Part shown: positions 26,851 to 35,857 of the stretch, in pieces
Layout of the letters: every line of letters begins with the position of its first letter
Position numbering within the stretch: position 1 is the stretch's first letter
Source: Streptococcus ruminicola
GTDB lineage: Bacteria > Bacillota > Bacilli > Lactobacillales > Streptococcaceae
Assembly: GCF_011387195.1 (NCBI RefSeq)
Contig: NZ_CP046919.1
Coordinates: 1,736,001-1,800,000, forward strand
Reading direction: 5' to 3'
DNA length: 64,000 nucleotides
Notes under the pieces: model-generated
The model's input: only the letters and a program-made list of their open reading frames with translations
Databases searched by the model: none
Told to the model about the DNA's origin: nothing
Translations under genes and position numbers: made by a program

Positions 26851-27691
26851 TTTCAACATCTCCTACAATGTCCAATGTGTAGCGTCCAAGTTTACCTTCA
26901 CGAACATCTTTGACAAAAAGAGCGTAGAAACGATCATAGTCATCACGAAAACCAAGTTTCTGTGTCATAGCCATGATAATTTCTGGTGCTTCTTCTTCCA
27001 AGTCAATGCCTTTATAACGTTCAATCAAACGTTCTGGGTAATGTTCTTTGAAGAAATTAAGTCCAAAGATAGTCACTTCGTCCATTGGTAAAAGTTGATC
27101 TTTGATAGCTCCGGTAAGAGCGAGTTTTAGACCAACCACTTCATCTTCGAATTTTGGCCAAAGAATCCCTGGGGTGTCAAGGATTTCCAAATCTTTATTA
27201 GATTTAAGCCATTGTTGTCCTTTTGTGACACCAGGTTTATTTCCGACAACGGCGATTTTCTTACCAGCTAAGCGATTCATAAGAGTTGATTTACCAGCAT
27301 TTGGAATACCGATAATCATCGTACGAAGGGTTTCTTTTTGAATACCACGTTCACGCAATTTAGCTAATTTGTCAGCCATTAAAGATTTAGCTGCTTCTGT
27401 AACTAATTTTACAGTTGCTTGTTCTTTTGAGTTGACAGCAAGAGTTTTAATTCCTTGGCTTTCAAAATAACGACGCCATTCTTTTGTACGATTGCTATCA
27501 GCTAAATCAGCTTTATTTAAAATCATGAGTTTTGGTTTATCACCAACAATTTTTGTTAGCATTGGATTTTGACTTGAAAGTGGTAAACGTGCATCCACTA
27601 AAATAGTCACGAAATCAACGTGTTTAATATTTTCCTGAACTTGTCGACGGGCTTTTGACATATGCCCTGGGAACCATTGAATAGTTGCCAT
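26837..27691 (-). CDS. rbgA: Ribosome biogenesis GTPase RbgA (YlqF)
   Basis: This 284-residue circularly permuted GTPase matures the 50S subunit. N-terminal [12 protein letters not shown]4 N-K-A-D-L-A; G1 [10 protein letters not shown]3 D-T-P-G; then a C-terminal ANTAR-like domain. The start at 27691 is set by the canonical N-terminus and AAAGGAT upstream. Codons 1-6 coincide with the 20-bp attachment repeat: a mobile element has inserted here and replaced everything upstream of the start codon, including the native promoter. The element supplies the new ribosome binding site. Confidence 0.96.
   Translation of the reverse strand: MATIQWFPGHMSKARRQVQENIKHVDFVTILVDARLPLSSQNPMLTKIVGDKPKLMILNKADLADSNRTKEWRRYFESQGIKTLAVNSKEQATVKLVTEAAKSLMADKLAKLRERGIQKETLRTMIIGIPNAGKSTLMNRLAGKKIAVVGNKPGVTKGQQWLKSNKDLEILDTPGILWPKFEDEVVGLKLALTGAIKDQLLPMDEVTIFGLNFFKEHYPERLIERYKGIDLEEEAPEIIMAMTQKLGFRDDYDRFYALFVKDVREGKLGRYTLDIVGDVENGDR
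27672..27691. repeat. Attachment repeat (attL) inside the rbgA start
   Basis: AACCATTGAATAGTTGCCAT recurs exactly at 41296-41315. Read on the minus strand it is ATG plus the first codons of rbgA. A decayed integrase gene lies just inside. Confidence 0.9.
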
Positions 27692-27730
27692 GAGTTTATA
27701 AATCCTTTCGTAGCAAGGCTTTTTGTTTGA

Positions 27731-27758
27731 AAAAACTGCCTGTTTTTTATTAGGCACC
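27731..27758 (-). terminator. Terminator-like hairpin just upstream of rbgA
   Basis: The minus strand reads TGCCT-AATAAAAAAC-AGGCA followed by GTTTTTT, 40 bp before the rbgA start, within element DNA. If functional, it would limit read-through from the element into rbgA. Confidence 0.45.
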
Positions 27759-27781
27759 AAACAGGTACCAAGATTTTGTAT

Positions 27782-28024
27782 TCACCAAGTTAACCTATAA
27801 TAACCAACAAACTTTTGTTTCCCTTCTCTTAAATAAGAAATATCAAATGACTTGTAATATTTTGATAAATCTTTCTTAAGCTTAGGAATTATATTTGCAG
27901 TTATATGCCTAGGTGTATAAGTTGATTTTAGACCAAGTTTTTCTCTAAAATCAACTAAAGAAAATTCAATTATTTTTGAATCAAGATTATTTTCTATTTC
28001 ATCATTTAATATTTGGAATATTTG
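27782..28024 (-). pseudogene. C-terminal fragment of a plasmid-type replication initiator (Rep)
   Basis: A minus-strand frame of about 80 codons without a start begins just after a stop and encodes F-R-E-K-L-G-L near residue 30 and ends K-F-V-G-Y-Y-R-L-T-W. This resembles the winged-helix C-terminus of Rep_3-type initiators, though the assignment is tentative. Its 5' part overlaps the integrase 3' end in another frame, indicating a recombination junction. It lies between the integrase and attL, where no complete gene remains. Confidence 0.45.
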
Positions 28025-28990
28025 CTAGACCAAGATTTTAATGCTTCAAATCTAAAATTATTCCTATCAATAAATTTATCGAAGGCTTTAACTGTTTGAT
28101 TTTCAGATATTCCTTGACTATGAGTATACAACATAGTTGTTTCATAATTAGCATGTCCAACACGTTCTATAATTTCTTTTATAGCAACTTTCATACCCTC
28201 ACTTTGTAAATAGGTAATATGCATATGTCTAAAGGAATGAGGGGTTACATGCTTTGTCCATTTGAAACCGTATCTCTCTTCGCAGTTTTTGATAAGATCA
28301 GTTTCAACACGAGCAAGTACTTCCCGGAAAGAATGCGAAGTTATTGGTGAACCGTATTCTGTTCTAAAAACACTCTCAGCATCAAAATCTTCCTTTGTAA
28401 AAGCAGCTTCCCCGATTCGCAGTCCTGAAAATAGTAAAACTATTATAGCTAAGTCATAGTAATTCGGGTTTCTTCTTCGACTTAGTGCTTCAAAGAAGGC
28501 TCTAATTTCATGAATTTCTAAAAACTTTGCTTCTCGCTTTTTCTCAAGGAACGTTTCTAGCTTTATTACAGACATTTGTGAGAACTGAATAACATTATAA
28601 AGAACACCATGGTTAAAAATTTTGTTACAAGTGTTTTTATATGTATCATAGTAGATTGTAACGCATTATATTCTCCATATAGGTAGTCAAATACTTTTTC
28701 ATCAATAACGGTGTTAAACGTTCGAGTAAATAATCATCACCAATGATTTCACCAAGACGTTCTATCACAAAAGCCTCTCTTTTTACTGTCTGAGGTTTTA
28801 CTGATACTGACTAGGTTTCTAACCAACTCATCTTTAACTCTCCGAAAGTTCTTATCAACTGTGGATTAAATTGAGCTTCACTGCCATTAACTAATCTCTT
28901 AATTTTATCTTCGAGCGCGACTCGTGTTTTTACGATAACTTACAACAGTTGTCTTCCACTTGCCAGATAGTACATTTTCGTTTCCTTAAA
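28006..28990 (-). pseudogene. int: Tyrosine integrase, broken
   Basis: The intact C-terminal frame (28006-28575) has the Arg (F-S-G-L-R-I-G-E-A), H-S-F-R-H and G-H-A-N-Y ... L-Y-T-H catalytic elements. A block is missing between R-I-G-E-A and the following V-F-R-T-E-Y-G, removing the beta-sheet with the catalytic Lys. Upstream, pieces of the arm- and core-binding domains can be read in changing frames (V-N-G-S-E-A-Q-F-N-P near 28890, V-K-P-Q-T-V-K-R-E-A near 28790, I-G-D-D-Y-L-L-E-R-L near 28730). It is the Tn916/phage-type integrase of this element, inactive by deletion, frameshifts and stops. It sits beside attL as expected. Confidence 0.85.
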
Positions 28991-29049
28991 CTTGAAAAGA
29001 AAAATCAATCATAGAAATATAACCATTTTATATTATATCATGATTCTCT

Positions 29050-29282
29050 TTATTTTTCTGCCCTCTGCTTCCATCTTAAAAACTCTTCAAAGCCTTCCAA
29101 ATTAATAAAGACTAGTTTATGAGTTGGATTAATCACATAATCTTTAAACTGCTTATTATCTCTCATTTCACCTAACCATCTATTCAGTGTATATTGATTC
29201 AGACCTTCTCACCTCCTCAATATAGCTTTTTTATCTGCCCACTCAGCTATACTATTCTCAACCGATACAAATTTAATTTTCA
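29050..29282 (-). pseudogene. xis: Excisionase, broken
   Basis: An ATG (29282) starts M-K-I-K-F-V-S-V-E-N-S-I-A-E-W-A-D-K-K-A-I, then stops. The remainder continues in another frame (L-N-Q-Y-T-L-N-R-W-L-G-E-M-R ... N-P-T-H-K-L-V-F-I ... F-L-R-W-K-Q), the winged-helix pattern of streptococcal element excisionases. The frameshift lies near 29218. Position directly upstream of the integrase is typical. Confidence 0.75.
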
Positions 29283-29554
29283 TAATAGTTTCTCTCTATT
29301 CATATTATTAACCTCCGTGGGTATGATTGGTTAAATCATTCATGGGCATTTCACCCGCTATCCTTTTACGCTGGCAGCCTGAACGTTCAGAAGTATCATT
29401 ATCCTTATTTGAGGTCATGGCAGATAGAGAAACACTCTATTTTATAGCTAATAATTTTCGCTCCTATCACGGCGTATCTCACTAAATTGCTCAACAAATA
29501 AGAAAGTCCCACCTCGGTTTATTCAATTGTCAATGAACAAATCAAGGAGAGACT
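29283..29554. other. Non-coding decayed element DNA
   Basis: About 270 bp with no intact gene. A short minus-strand frame ending N-D-L-T-N-H-T-H-G-G precedes the excisionase start. No family recognised. Confidence 0.4.
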
Positions 29555-29735
29555 ATTTTATTTTGTGTTTTATCCTATCTGGACAATCTGTTAACCCTAA
29601 TAGGTAATCTGTACTAACCGTTATAGAGTTTAGAAAGTTACACTAGAACATCTGCCGTTAAGGCAACCTCTCCTCTCTCAAATCTCTTATATGTTGGTAC
29701 ATCTAGCTTTCTCCTAAGAAAAGTATATGCCACTT
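29555..29735 (-). pseudogene. Fragment of an XRE-family regulator
   Basis: Minus-strand pieces read L-D-V-P-T-Y-K-R-F-E-R-G-E-V-A-L-T-A-D-V-L then, after stops and frame changes, L-S-K-L-Y-N and L-T-D-C-P-D-R-I-K-H-K. This is the recognition-helix half and D-Y-L-L-G-L-T-D-type end of a Cro/CI repressor. The 5' part is lost near the IS200-type element. Confidence 0.55.
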
Positions 29736-29773
29736 TCAGAAAAAAGCCGGAAAATTGTCATAATATGGCACTT

Positions 29774-30208
29774 CTAAATTGTAACTACTAACTTATCCAA
29801 AGCTATGTCATCTTTCTCCTGTTCGCGAATATACTTCGCTACAGTTTGTTCGTTTAGTCCAACAGTACTTACGTAATATCCCCTAGCCCAAAACTTACGA
29901 TTTCCGTATTTATATTTTAAATTTGCGTGCTTATCAAATATCATCAAAGCACTTTTACTTTTTAAATATCCCATAAAATCTGAAATCGCAAGTTTTGGAG
30001 GAATGAGTACTAATATATGAACATGATCAGGCATCATATGTCCTTCCAAAATTTCTACTCCTTTATACTTACAAAGTTGTCACATGACTTCTATTAAATC
30101 TAACCTAACCTTGTAGTATTATCGCCTTACTGCGATATTTAGGAGTAAAAACAATATGATAGAGCACATCCATTTCGTATGTGATAAACTGTAACTGGTT
30201 TTTGCCAT
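29774..30208 (-). pseudogene. tnpA: IS200/IS605-family TnpA transposase, broken
   Basis: The start (M-A-K-T-S-Y-S-L-S-H-T-K-W-M-C) is typical of IS200 transposases. The frame then shifts; a second piece reads Y-H-I-V-F-T-P-K-Y-R, and the third (29774-30049) holds the HUH motif in M-P-D-H-V-H-I-L-V and the catalytic tyrosine region V-A-K-Y-I-R-E-Q. The last conserved residues are replaced by an unrelated tail, so the 3' end is cut. At least two frameshifts make it inactive. Confidence 0.87.
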
Positions 30209-30283
30209 TTATTTTTCCTCCTTTTCTGACCTGAACACTTAGATTATACAGGAAAAATAAATGGAAGCTCAAAGACCTGTTAG

Positions 30284-30302
30284 CCACCAGCTTAACTGGT
30301 GG
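30284..30302. repeat. Terminal hairpin of the IS200-type element
   Basis: CCACCAG-CTTAA-CTGGTGG lies about 75 bp upstream of the transposase start, where IS200/IS605 elements carry a subterminal hairpin. The matching right-end hairpin was not found. Confidence 0.65.
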
Positions 30303-30351
30303 TTTATTTGTTTTTCACGCAATGAAAAACTAGCTTGAATCCATAACAAAA

Positions 30352-30371
30352 ACGATGTTTAAAAACATCGT
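30352..30371 (-). terminator. Terminator of the PlcR-like regulator gene
   Basis: Minus-strand ACGATGTTT / AAACATCGT stem followed by TTTTTG, 10 bp after the stop codon. Confidence 0.87.
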
Positions 30372-30379
30372 CCTAATAT

Positions 30380-31252
30380 TTAATCTTGAAATTTGTCTGC
30401 GATATAGTGTTCTACTGTAAGTGCCATCTCATTATTATCCTCGATATACTTATACAAAAAATGTGCAATCTCAAAGTAACTTTTAACAGTCTTTTTTTCA
30501 GAAAAATTTAGGCTTAAATTTCCTAATAGCAAAAATAAATCTGCTAATAGATATGATGTGCGATACTCTTGACATAGCCTAATTGTAGCAGTTACTTGCT
30601 TAATGGCTAAGTCTATATTTTTTTGTAGCCAGTAGTATCTACTTAGATTATAGTTGAATTTTATAGAAAGTTCTAATTCCTCTATTTTATCTAAACTAAG
30701 TTTCATTATCTGTTCATTTAAATCTTCCTTAATTCTATCAAATTTATCTAAGTTTTCCGTATCATAATAAAAATTAAATAGAGTATTTGAAATTTGTAGA
30801 TAGTTAATATCTATCTTAGTAAGTGATTTCAAAATTTCCTCCAAATTTTCCATTGCTTCCTCTCTTTTTTGAAAAAAATAGAAATCAACAAGGGAACCAA
30901 CCCACTCCAAATATATTTTATCTGATAGAGACAAACGATGTGACTTTCCTTTCTCAAGTTCATAAATATATTTTAAGGATTCATAATTTCTATGATTGAT
31001 AAAGTTTTTAGATATTTTTTTAAACTCAATAAGTTCGACACTTTCATCTGAAATATGTTCATCAAAAAAATAATCCATACTCACATTAAGTTTTTTAGCT
31101 AACTGATATAATAATTCCGACCCTGGAGTATATTCTCCATTCTCTAATCTACTAATTTGACCTTGCTTGCATATCCCATCAGCTAATTCTTTCTGTGACA
31201 TTTTTAATTCTTTTCTTCTATTTTTTATTCTAGAAGCTAGTAAGATTCCCAT
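30380..31252 (-). CDS. PlcR/Rgg-like RRNPP regulator (XRE + TPR-like repeats)
   Basis: This 290-residue protein has an N-terminal XRE domain (10-70) with S-Q-K-E-L-A-D-G-I-C-K-Q-G-Q-I-S-R-L-E-N-G-E-Y, which closely follows the PlcR pattern, then an all-helical C-terminal region (80-290) with TPR-like periodicity (W-V-G-S-L-V-D-F-Y-F ... Y-N-L-S-R-Y-Y-W-L-Q). Such regulators bind secreted signal peptides re-imported by Opp. It is one of the few intact genes of the element, with a promoter (TATAAT at 31274-31279) and AGGAAAGG. No convincing pheromone gene is adjacent. It may control the RiPP operon 2.9 kb away or transfer functions. Confidence 0.8.
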   Translation of the reverse strand: MGILLASRIKNRRKELKMSQKELADGICKQGQISRLENGEYTPGSELLYQLAKKLNVSMDYFFDEHISDESVELIEFKKISKNFINHRNYESLKYIYELEKGKSHRLSLSDKIYLEWVGSLVDFYFFQKREEAMENLEEILKSLTKIDINYLQISNTLFNFYYDTENLDKFDRIKEDLNEQIMKLSLDKIEELELSIKFNYNLSRYYWLQKNIDLAIKQVTATIRLCQEYRTSYLLADLFLLLGNLSLNFSEKKTVKSYFEIAHFLYKYIEDNNEMALTVEHYIADKFQD

Positions 31253-31418
31253 AAATTTTCCTTTCCTAGTTCATTATAATAGTTTATTTTACCACTTCAA
31301 AAAAATTATTCAAATAATAGATACATTGTTATTAAAATACAAACTATGATAATGATGTTTCCATCATGTCCTGATATTTTAGACTGGATAACTTTCACTA
31401 CTACAGCGTATATTTCAT

Positions 31419-32983
31419 TTACTCAACAAATTTCGTAAAATCTTGTAATTTTTTATGATTGTCTCTATTATTATTTAGGATTTTTACAAATGTTTCTAAT
31501 CTTTTAGCTAGTCGCTCATATTCGTCAATATCATTACTAAGTTTCTGTTGTAATTTTAAAATATCTTTATTGAGCTTATCCAATGTTATTGATTCCGTCA
31601 TATTCAGTCTAGCAAAATCATACTTTGCTAATTTTCTGCTCTCATGCTTATCACTCTTCAGATTGACAAGCACTTCCGCCATCTTGTTTAAGGTGGTGAT
31701 TTTTTCATTGGTTTGATTCAGTTTGATATCTAGCTTTGCTATTTCTGCAACCAGACCGTCTTTAACGTCCTGGTATTTTTTGTCTGTCTCAGTTAACTCA
31801 ACCAAGAGGTTAATCTCAGTAATCTTTTTCTGTAAACTTTCAACTGTTGGTCTTCTGTATGGTATTACTTGACTATCGTTGCTTAGTTGTCTAATCAAGG
31901 TTCGTCCTTTTATATACTGATTTATCCGAATGTTCTTTGTTATAGACAAAGTATGAGGTTGTCTCACAGATATAGACTTTATATTTTGTCTGATTCTCTT
32001 CTGCTAGAATATCTAATTGATAATTGGAAATGAAAATAAGACCGCTCTGTTGGACACCGAAAGACACCTTGATATAGACGCCCTCATCAACTAATTTCTC
32101 AATTTGATGTTCTGTAAGTTCCACCTCAAATTCATGAATGACATCACGTTTTTCCTTAAATGTCTCAAAGGCTTCCCCAATCTCTTGCTTGGTAAAATGT
32201 GTACGAAAAAATTCTTCATCATATAACTCTCGTTTACTGAGTTGGCGTCCTCGAATTGGCTTTGTCATAGTTCTATCTGTCATCATGAATCGACTATGCT
32301 TCTGATTAAAATCAATATGAACATGTAACTGCTCTGCTTTTCCCAAAAAATCATCAAAGGACTTTGACTGCTACATCAAAAAATAAAGACGTTGTTTCAA
32401 TTCAAATTTATGACTAGACTGCCTATATTTTTGATAGTCACGGTAGGAGAAACGTTTTTCAATAATTTTCGCTCCAGCAATCTTAGAAATGCGGTCTGAA
32501 ATCATACGAAGGTTTCGTTCCAAGGCATAATTCCATATCAACTTTTTATCTGAATTACGGTCAATGGCGTTGATTAGGATGTGATTATGAACATGATTTT
32601 TGTCTGTATGAGTTGCCACGATAAAACGAAAACGGCCTCCTGTTACTGTCAATTCTATCACAGTCTCGTAACCAATGCGGTTAATTTCTTCAGGTGTCAG
32701 ATTATCTTCAGGAAAAAATGATTGAATGAGGTGATGGGCATGAATATTTTGTTGGTGTTTTTCTTGTCGGTCATTTCTAGATTTGTACAACTTGTCGTTA
32801 TTGGTAAAATTGACATTGTACATGTCAACCATTTCTTTCATAGCTGGGAAAGTCTAAGTAATTGCTCATGCCAAAATCAGATACCAATTTCAACTTGTCT
32901 GTTTTATCAGGATTGAGGATATACTTAATCAGACGCCTACGATATTTTTTACCATGCGTTGCAAAATGCTTAGTGACTACCAT
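31419..32983 (-). pseudogene. Tn5252-type relaxase, broken
   Basis: Four pieces reconstruct one relaxase. The start at 32983 (M-V-V-T-K-H-F-A-T-H-G) overlaps mobC. A frameshift occurs near 32845. The next piece carries the histidine motif H-T-D-K-N-H-V-H-N-H-I-L-I-N, then a TAG stop at 32371-32373 in the same frame. The next (31891-32346) leads to a second frameshift near 31920, followed by a coiled-coil-like C-terminal region ending at 31419. It would nick oriT and lead DNA transfer. Two frameshifts and one nonsense codon make it inactive. Confidence 0.87.
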
Positions 32984-33335
32984 GAAACTCCTTCAGTCTT
33001 TTCACTTCCACTTGAAATTCTTTCTCTACTCCAGTAATCAACTCACTAACTCCCTTACTCAATTCTTGTAACTGTTCCTGAGAAATCAGATAGCTCTGAT
33101 TGATAGCACGCGCAATTTGATTAATGTTATTTCCGATCCGTCTCAATTCAAATACTAACTGGTCATAGGTATCCGTATTAATGGTGACAAATGACATATT
33201 GGGATTCAGCAACACTTTTCTGGCATAGACTGAAAAATTTTGACAGTGACTCTTGTCGATTCGCTCATTCAATTGATGTAACTCTGAATCTGTTAGAAAT
33301 ACTTTTTTGAGATTGGTACGATAACGATAAACCAT
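32970..33335 (-). CDS. mobC: MobC-family relaxosome accessory protein
   Basis: This 121-residue protein has an N-terminal ribbon-helix-helix-like segment (K-V-F-L-T-D-S-E-L-H-Q-L-N-E-R-I) and the MobC signature R-R-I-G-N-N-I-N-Q-I-A-R-A-I-N. MobC binds at oriT and helps the relaxase nick. It is intact and overlaps the broken relaxase start by 14 bp. The upstream neighbour ends 9 bp away, so the three formed one mobilization operon. Confidence 0.87.
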   Translation of the reverse strand: MVYRYRTNLKKVFLTDSELHQLNERIDKSHCQNFSVYARKVLLNPNMSFVTINTDTYDQLVFELRRIGNNINQIARAINQSYLISQEQLQELSKGVSELITGVEKEFQVEVKRLKEFHGSH

Positions 33336-33344
33336 AGTAGCCTC

Positions 33345-33704
33345 CTATCTCATGTATTTTTCACGAAACCCACGACTGAGTGGCTGCACTTGATTGACTT
33401 CCGCAATCAATTCTTGAACGCAGGTCAATAAGATTGACACGTGCTCTTGAGTCACTTGATGATTCTCTCTTGCGACAACTAGAACTTCATGCACATCTCG
33501 ACTGATCTGTTCAAACTTTTGAGACTGCCAAAGGGAAAACCATTCTTTGGCAGCTAACTGTTTGTCATCAGTCATCAAAATTTTATCCCTGACGAATGGT
33601 GAAAAGTGACGATAATTATCAACCTCCATCATTTTTTCAATCTGTTTTAACTCATCTGTGGTTAGATTTACCTCTTTTCGAATGTCACGGTACTGTTCAG
33701 ACAT
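33345..33704 (-). CDS. Tn5252-type mobilization accessory protein
   Basis: This 119-residue protein starts with a ribbon-helix-helix-like segment (K-E-V-N-L-T-T-D-E-L-K-Q-I-E-K-M-M) and continues with helices. Proteins of this size and order precede mobC and relaxase in Tn5252-like elements and probably bind oriT. It is intact. The specific function is inferred from position. Confidence 0.65.
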   Translation of the reverse strand: MSEQYRDIRKEVNLTTDELKQIEKMMEVDNYRHFSPFVRDKILMTDDKQLAAKEWFSLWQSQKFEQISRDVHEVLVVARENHQVTQEHVSILLTCVQELIAEVNQVQPLSRGFREKYMR

Positions 33705-34013
33705 CTCTTTCCCTCACTTTCATCCTTTCTCGGATAAACCCCGACCCCGTGTGTCATACGAGAAATTTCTTAAAGTCCTTGTTCGGTCTTTGCGAGCTCA
33801 GGCATTGTGGTCACAATACCCAAAAAATCATATCGCCAGCCGACCAAAACCTTTCTGTTTTGACAGCCAACGATAAGATAACTTGGTGGCTTCGCCCCCA
33901 ACCCCCAGTAAAAAATCAGAATTTGATTTTCTTAGGAATGATATAAGGATAACAGGGATGATTTAGAAAAGTTATCACAAATGTTAACAATTTAATTTCT
34001 CAATTCATGATGT
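33705..34013. other. Non-coding region upstream of mobilization genes; candidate oriT
   Basis: About 310 bp without a gene between the mobilization operon and the RiPP operon terminator. It is richer in GC than its surroundings and holds a C-rich tract (GGCTTCGCCCCCAACCCCC, 33890-33908) and short inverted repeats. Transfer origins of Tn5252-like elements lie next to these genes, so oriT is the best guess; no nic site could be confirmed. Confidence 0.35.
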
Positions 34014-34062
34014 AAAAAAAGAATAGAAACCTCTAATCATTCTGAGATTTATATTCTTTTTT
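34014..34062 (-). terminator. Terminator of the RiPP operon
   Basis: On the minus strand AAAAAAGAATA and TATTCTTTTTT pair around an inner AATCTC / GAGGTT stem. It lies about 70 bp after the permease stop codon. Confidence 0.8.
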
Positions 34063-34132
34063 CGTATTTATAATTAACAAGTAAAATATTTGTTAGAGAG
34101 CAGAACTCCAGTTATTCTTATCAATAATAGCA

Positions 34133-34933
34133 CTATCTTTCGATAAGAATCAGATTTATTCTTGGAATTACAAGTATTGCGACTACTATAGCTACTACAG
34201 ATGTTAGAAGAATTCCAATTACTCCAAAATATATGTTGTTGAAGTATACATCTCTGATTATTTCTAATTGATATGTTAAAGGATTTATTTTTCCAAACAA
34301 TCTAATTACTTCTGGTGCTGAATCCATTATATAAAAAACTGGTGCTGAAAACCCTAATGGAGTTAGAAGAAATCGAATAACTATATCTCTTCTTCTGTAA
34401 TCGTTAATAAACATTGTAATCAATATTCCTATAGAATTCCAGAATAATAGAATTAAAATAGAAAGAATAATAACTATTAAATACTTAGAAACTACTAGTT
34501 GAATTCCAAATAAAATTGCAATTCCAAAAATAACTACCTCCTGTACCAGCAAGCCCAAAATTGGAAAAACACTCATTCCCAAAATGTAAAAAAAAGGTTT
34601 TACTCCGCTACAAAGTTTTAATGCAAGTAGTCCATACTTTTTATCAATTGTTACCCTATAAATAACTTGAGTCATTTGTCCAATTATTAGTAAACCAATA
34701 ATGCCTAAGATAGTATATTCAGCATAAGTTACATTGACTCCTCTGAAATTTACAGAGTGTATCGAATCATTAAGCCCAACAACAACAAATACAACATACA
34801 AAATTGGTTGGATTAATTGAGAAGTCAAGACTCCCTTACTACGAAAAAAAGCAACTAATTCATTTTTAGCAACTATTTTACCACCATATAATCCTAAATT
34901 TGAATTATGTCTTAAGTTCCTTGCTTCAATCAT
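34133..34933 (-). CDS. ABC-2 type transporter permease of the RiPP operon
   Basis: This 266-residue protein has an amphipathic N-terminus, then about six transmembrane helices (near 33-53, 70-92, 118-142, 145-172, 178-200 and 232-260), the layout of ABC-2/DrrB-like exporters. Its ATG overlaps the stop of the ATPase gene (8-bp overlap), and AGAGAGG precedes it. With the ATPase it probably exports the modified peptide or provides self-immunity; no C39 protease domain is present, so leader removal must happen elsewhere. Confidence 0.82.
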   Translation of the reverse strand: MIEARNLRHNSNLGLYGGKIVAKNELVAFFRSKGVLTSQLIQPILYVVFVVVGLNDSIHSVNFRGVNVTYAEYTILGIIGLLIIGQMTQVIYRVTIDKKYGLLALKLCSGVKPFFYILGMSVFPILGLLVQEVVIFGIAILFGIQLVVSKYLIVIILSILILLFWNSIGILITMFINDYRRRDIVIRFLLTPLGFSAPVFYIMDSAPEVIRLFGKINPLTYQLEIIRDVYFNNIYFGVIGILLTSVVAIVVAILVIPRINLILIER

Positions 34934-35849
34934 GTACTTCCTCTCTTACTCTGTTCAAATAACTTTCTCTAAGCTGCTTATCTTTGATCTTAATATCTTT
35001 AATATCAAATTCCTTCAATATCTTCTGTATGATTAATATTATATCTTCATTATTTGAAAAATGTACCTTAAAACTTTTTGAGTTAAGTATTTCTATTTGA
35101 AAATTAAAGCTCTTTAGCCAAATAAGCTTAGAATCTGATATTTTATTCTTTACTGTGAACTCTATTACTTGTGCAGTTTTACCAATAAAATCTTCTAAAT
35201 TACCCCAAAATAATAATTTGCCACTTTGTAAAAACAAAATTTTTTCACAAAACATTTCTAACAACTGAATATCATGTGATGAAATTATAATAGTCTTTCC
35301 TCTTTCAGATTCACCTTTTAGATAACTTAAAAAACGTTCTGAGGATTCAGCATCAAGACCAACAGTAGGCTCATCTAATATATATATATATGGTTTATGT
35401 GCTATAGCTCTTGCGATTTGGACACGCTGCAATTGACCTCCGGAAAGTGATTCAACTAATTCATTAGCCTTATCTGATAATCCAACGATCTCTAATGCAG
35501 AATTACATAATGTTACTGCTTCTTCTCCTCTTTTTCCTGCAAGATTTAGTCCTAACATGACATTATCCCAAACAGTAGTATAATAATCCATAACTGAAGT
35601 TTGAGGTGTAAAACCCAAACAGGCAAACGGTTGTAGTTCTGTATTAAATGCTTCTGTATTAAAGAGTATTGAACCACTCACATTTTTTTGTAATCCTGTA
35701 ATAGAATTAATCAAAGTAGACTTCCCAGCTCCATTCGATCCTAGTAAACCTATAAATTCTCCTTTATTCACTGTTAAGGAAATGTCTTGGAGAGCTTTTT
35801 TACTTCCATATGATACTGATAGATTATCAATTTTTAAAATTTCATTCAT
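34926..35849 (-). CDS. ABC transporter ATPase of the RiPP operon
   Basis: This 307-residue protein has an ABC domain (1-220) with Walker A G-S-N-G-A-G-K-S-T, signature L-S-G-G-Q-L-Q-R and Walker B I-Y-I-L-D-E-P-T-V-G-L-D, like CcmA/DrrA-type ATPases of peptide exporters. An extra C-terminal domain of about 85 residues with beta/alpha character follows. It begins 8 bp after the synthetase gene and overlaps the permease. Export of the operon's product, or immunity to it, is inferred. Confidence 0.86.
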   Translation of the reverse strand: MNEILKIDNLSVSYGSKKALQDISLTVNKGEFIGLLGSNGAGKSTLINSITGLQKNVSGSILFNTEAFNTELQPFACLGFTPQTSVMDYYTTVWDNVMLGLNLAGKRGEEAVTLCNSALEIVGLSDKANELVESLSGGQLQRVQIARAIAHKPYIYILDEPTVGLDAESSERFLSYLKGESERGKTIIISSHDIQLLEMFCEKILFLQSGKLLFWGNLEDFIGKTAQVIEFTVKNKISDSKLIWLKSFNFQIEILNSKSFKVHFSNNEDIILIIQKILKEFDIKDIKIKDKQLRESYLNRVREEVHD

Positions 35850-35857
35850 TATCTAAT

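Noticed and set aside
31346..31438. Plus-strand 30-codon frame between the PlcR-like gene and relaxase as a pheromone precursor
   Set aside because: No ribosome binding site, no signal-peptide features, and it overlaps the end of the relaxase pseudogene.
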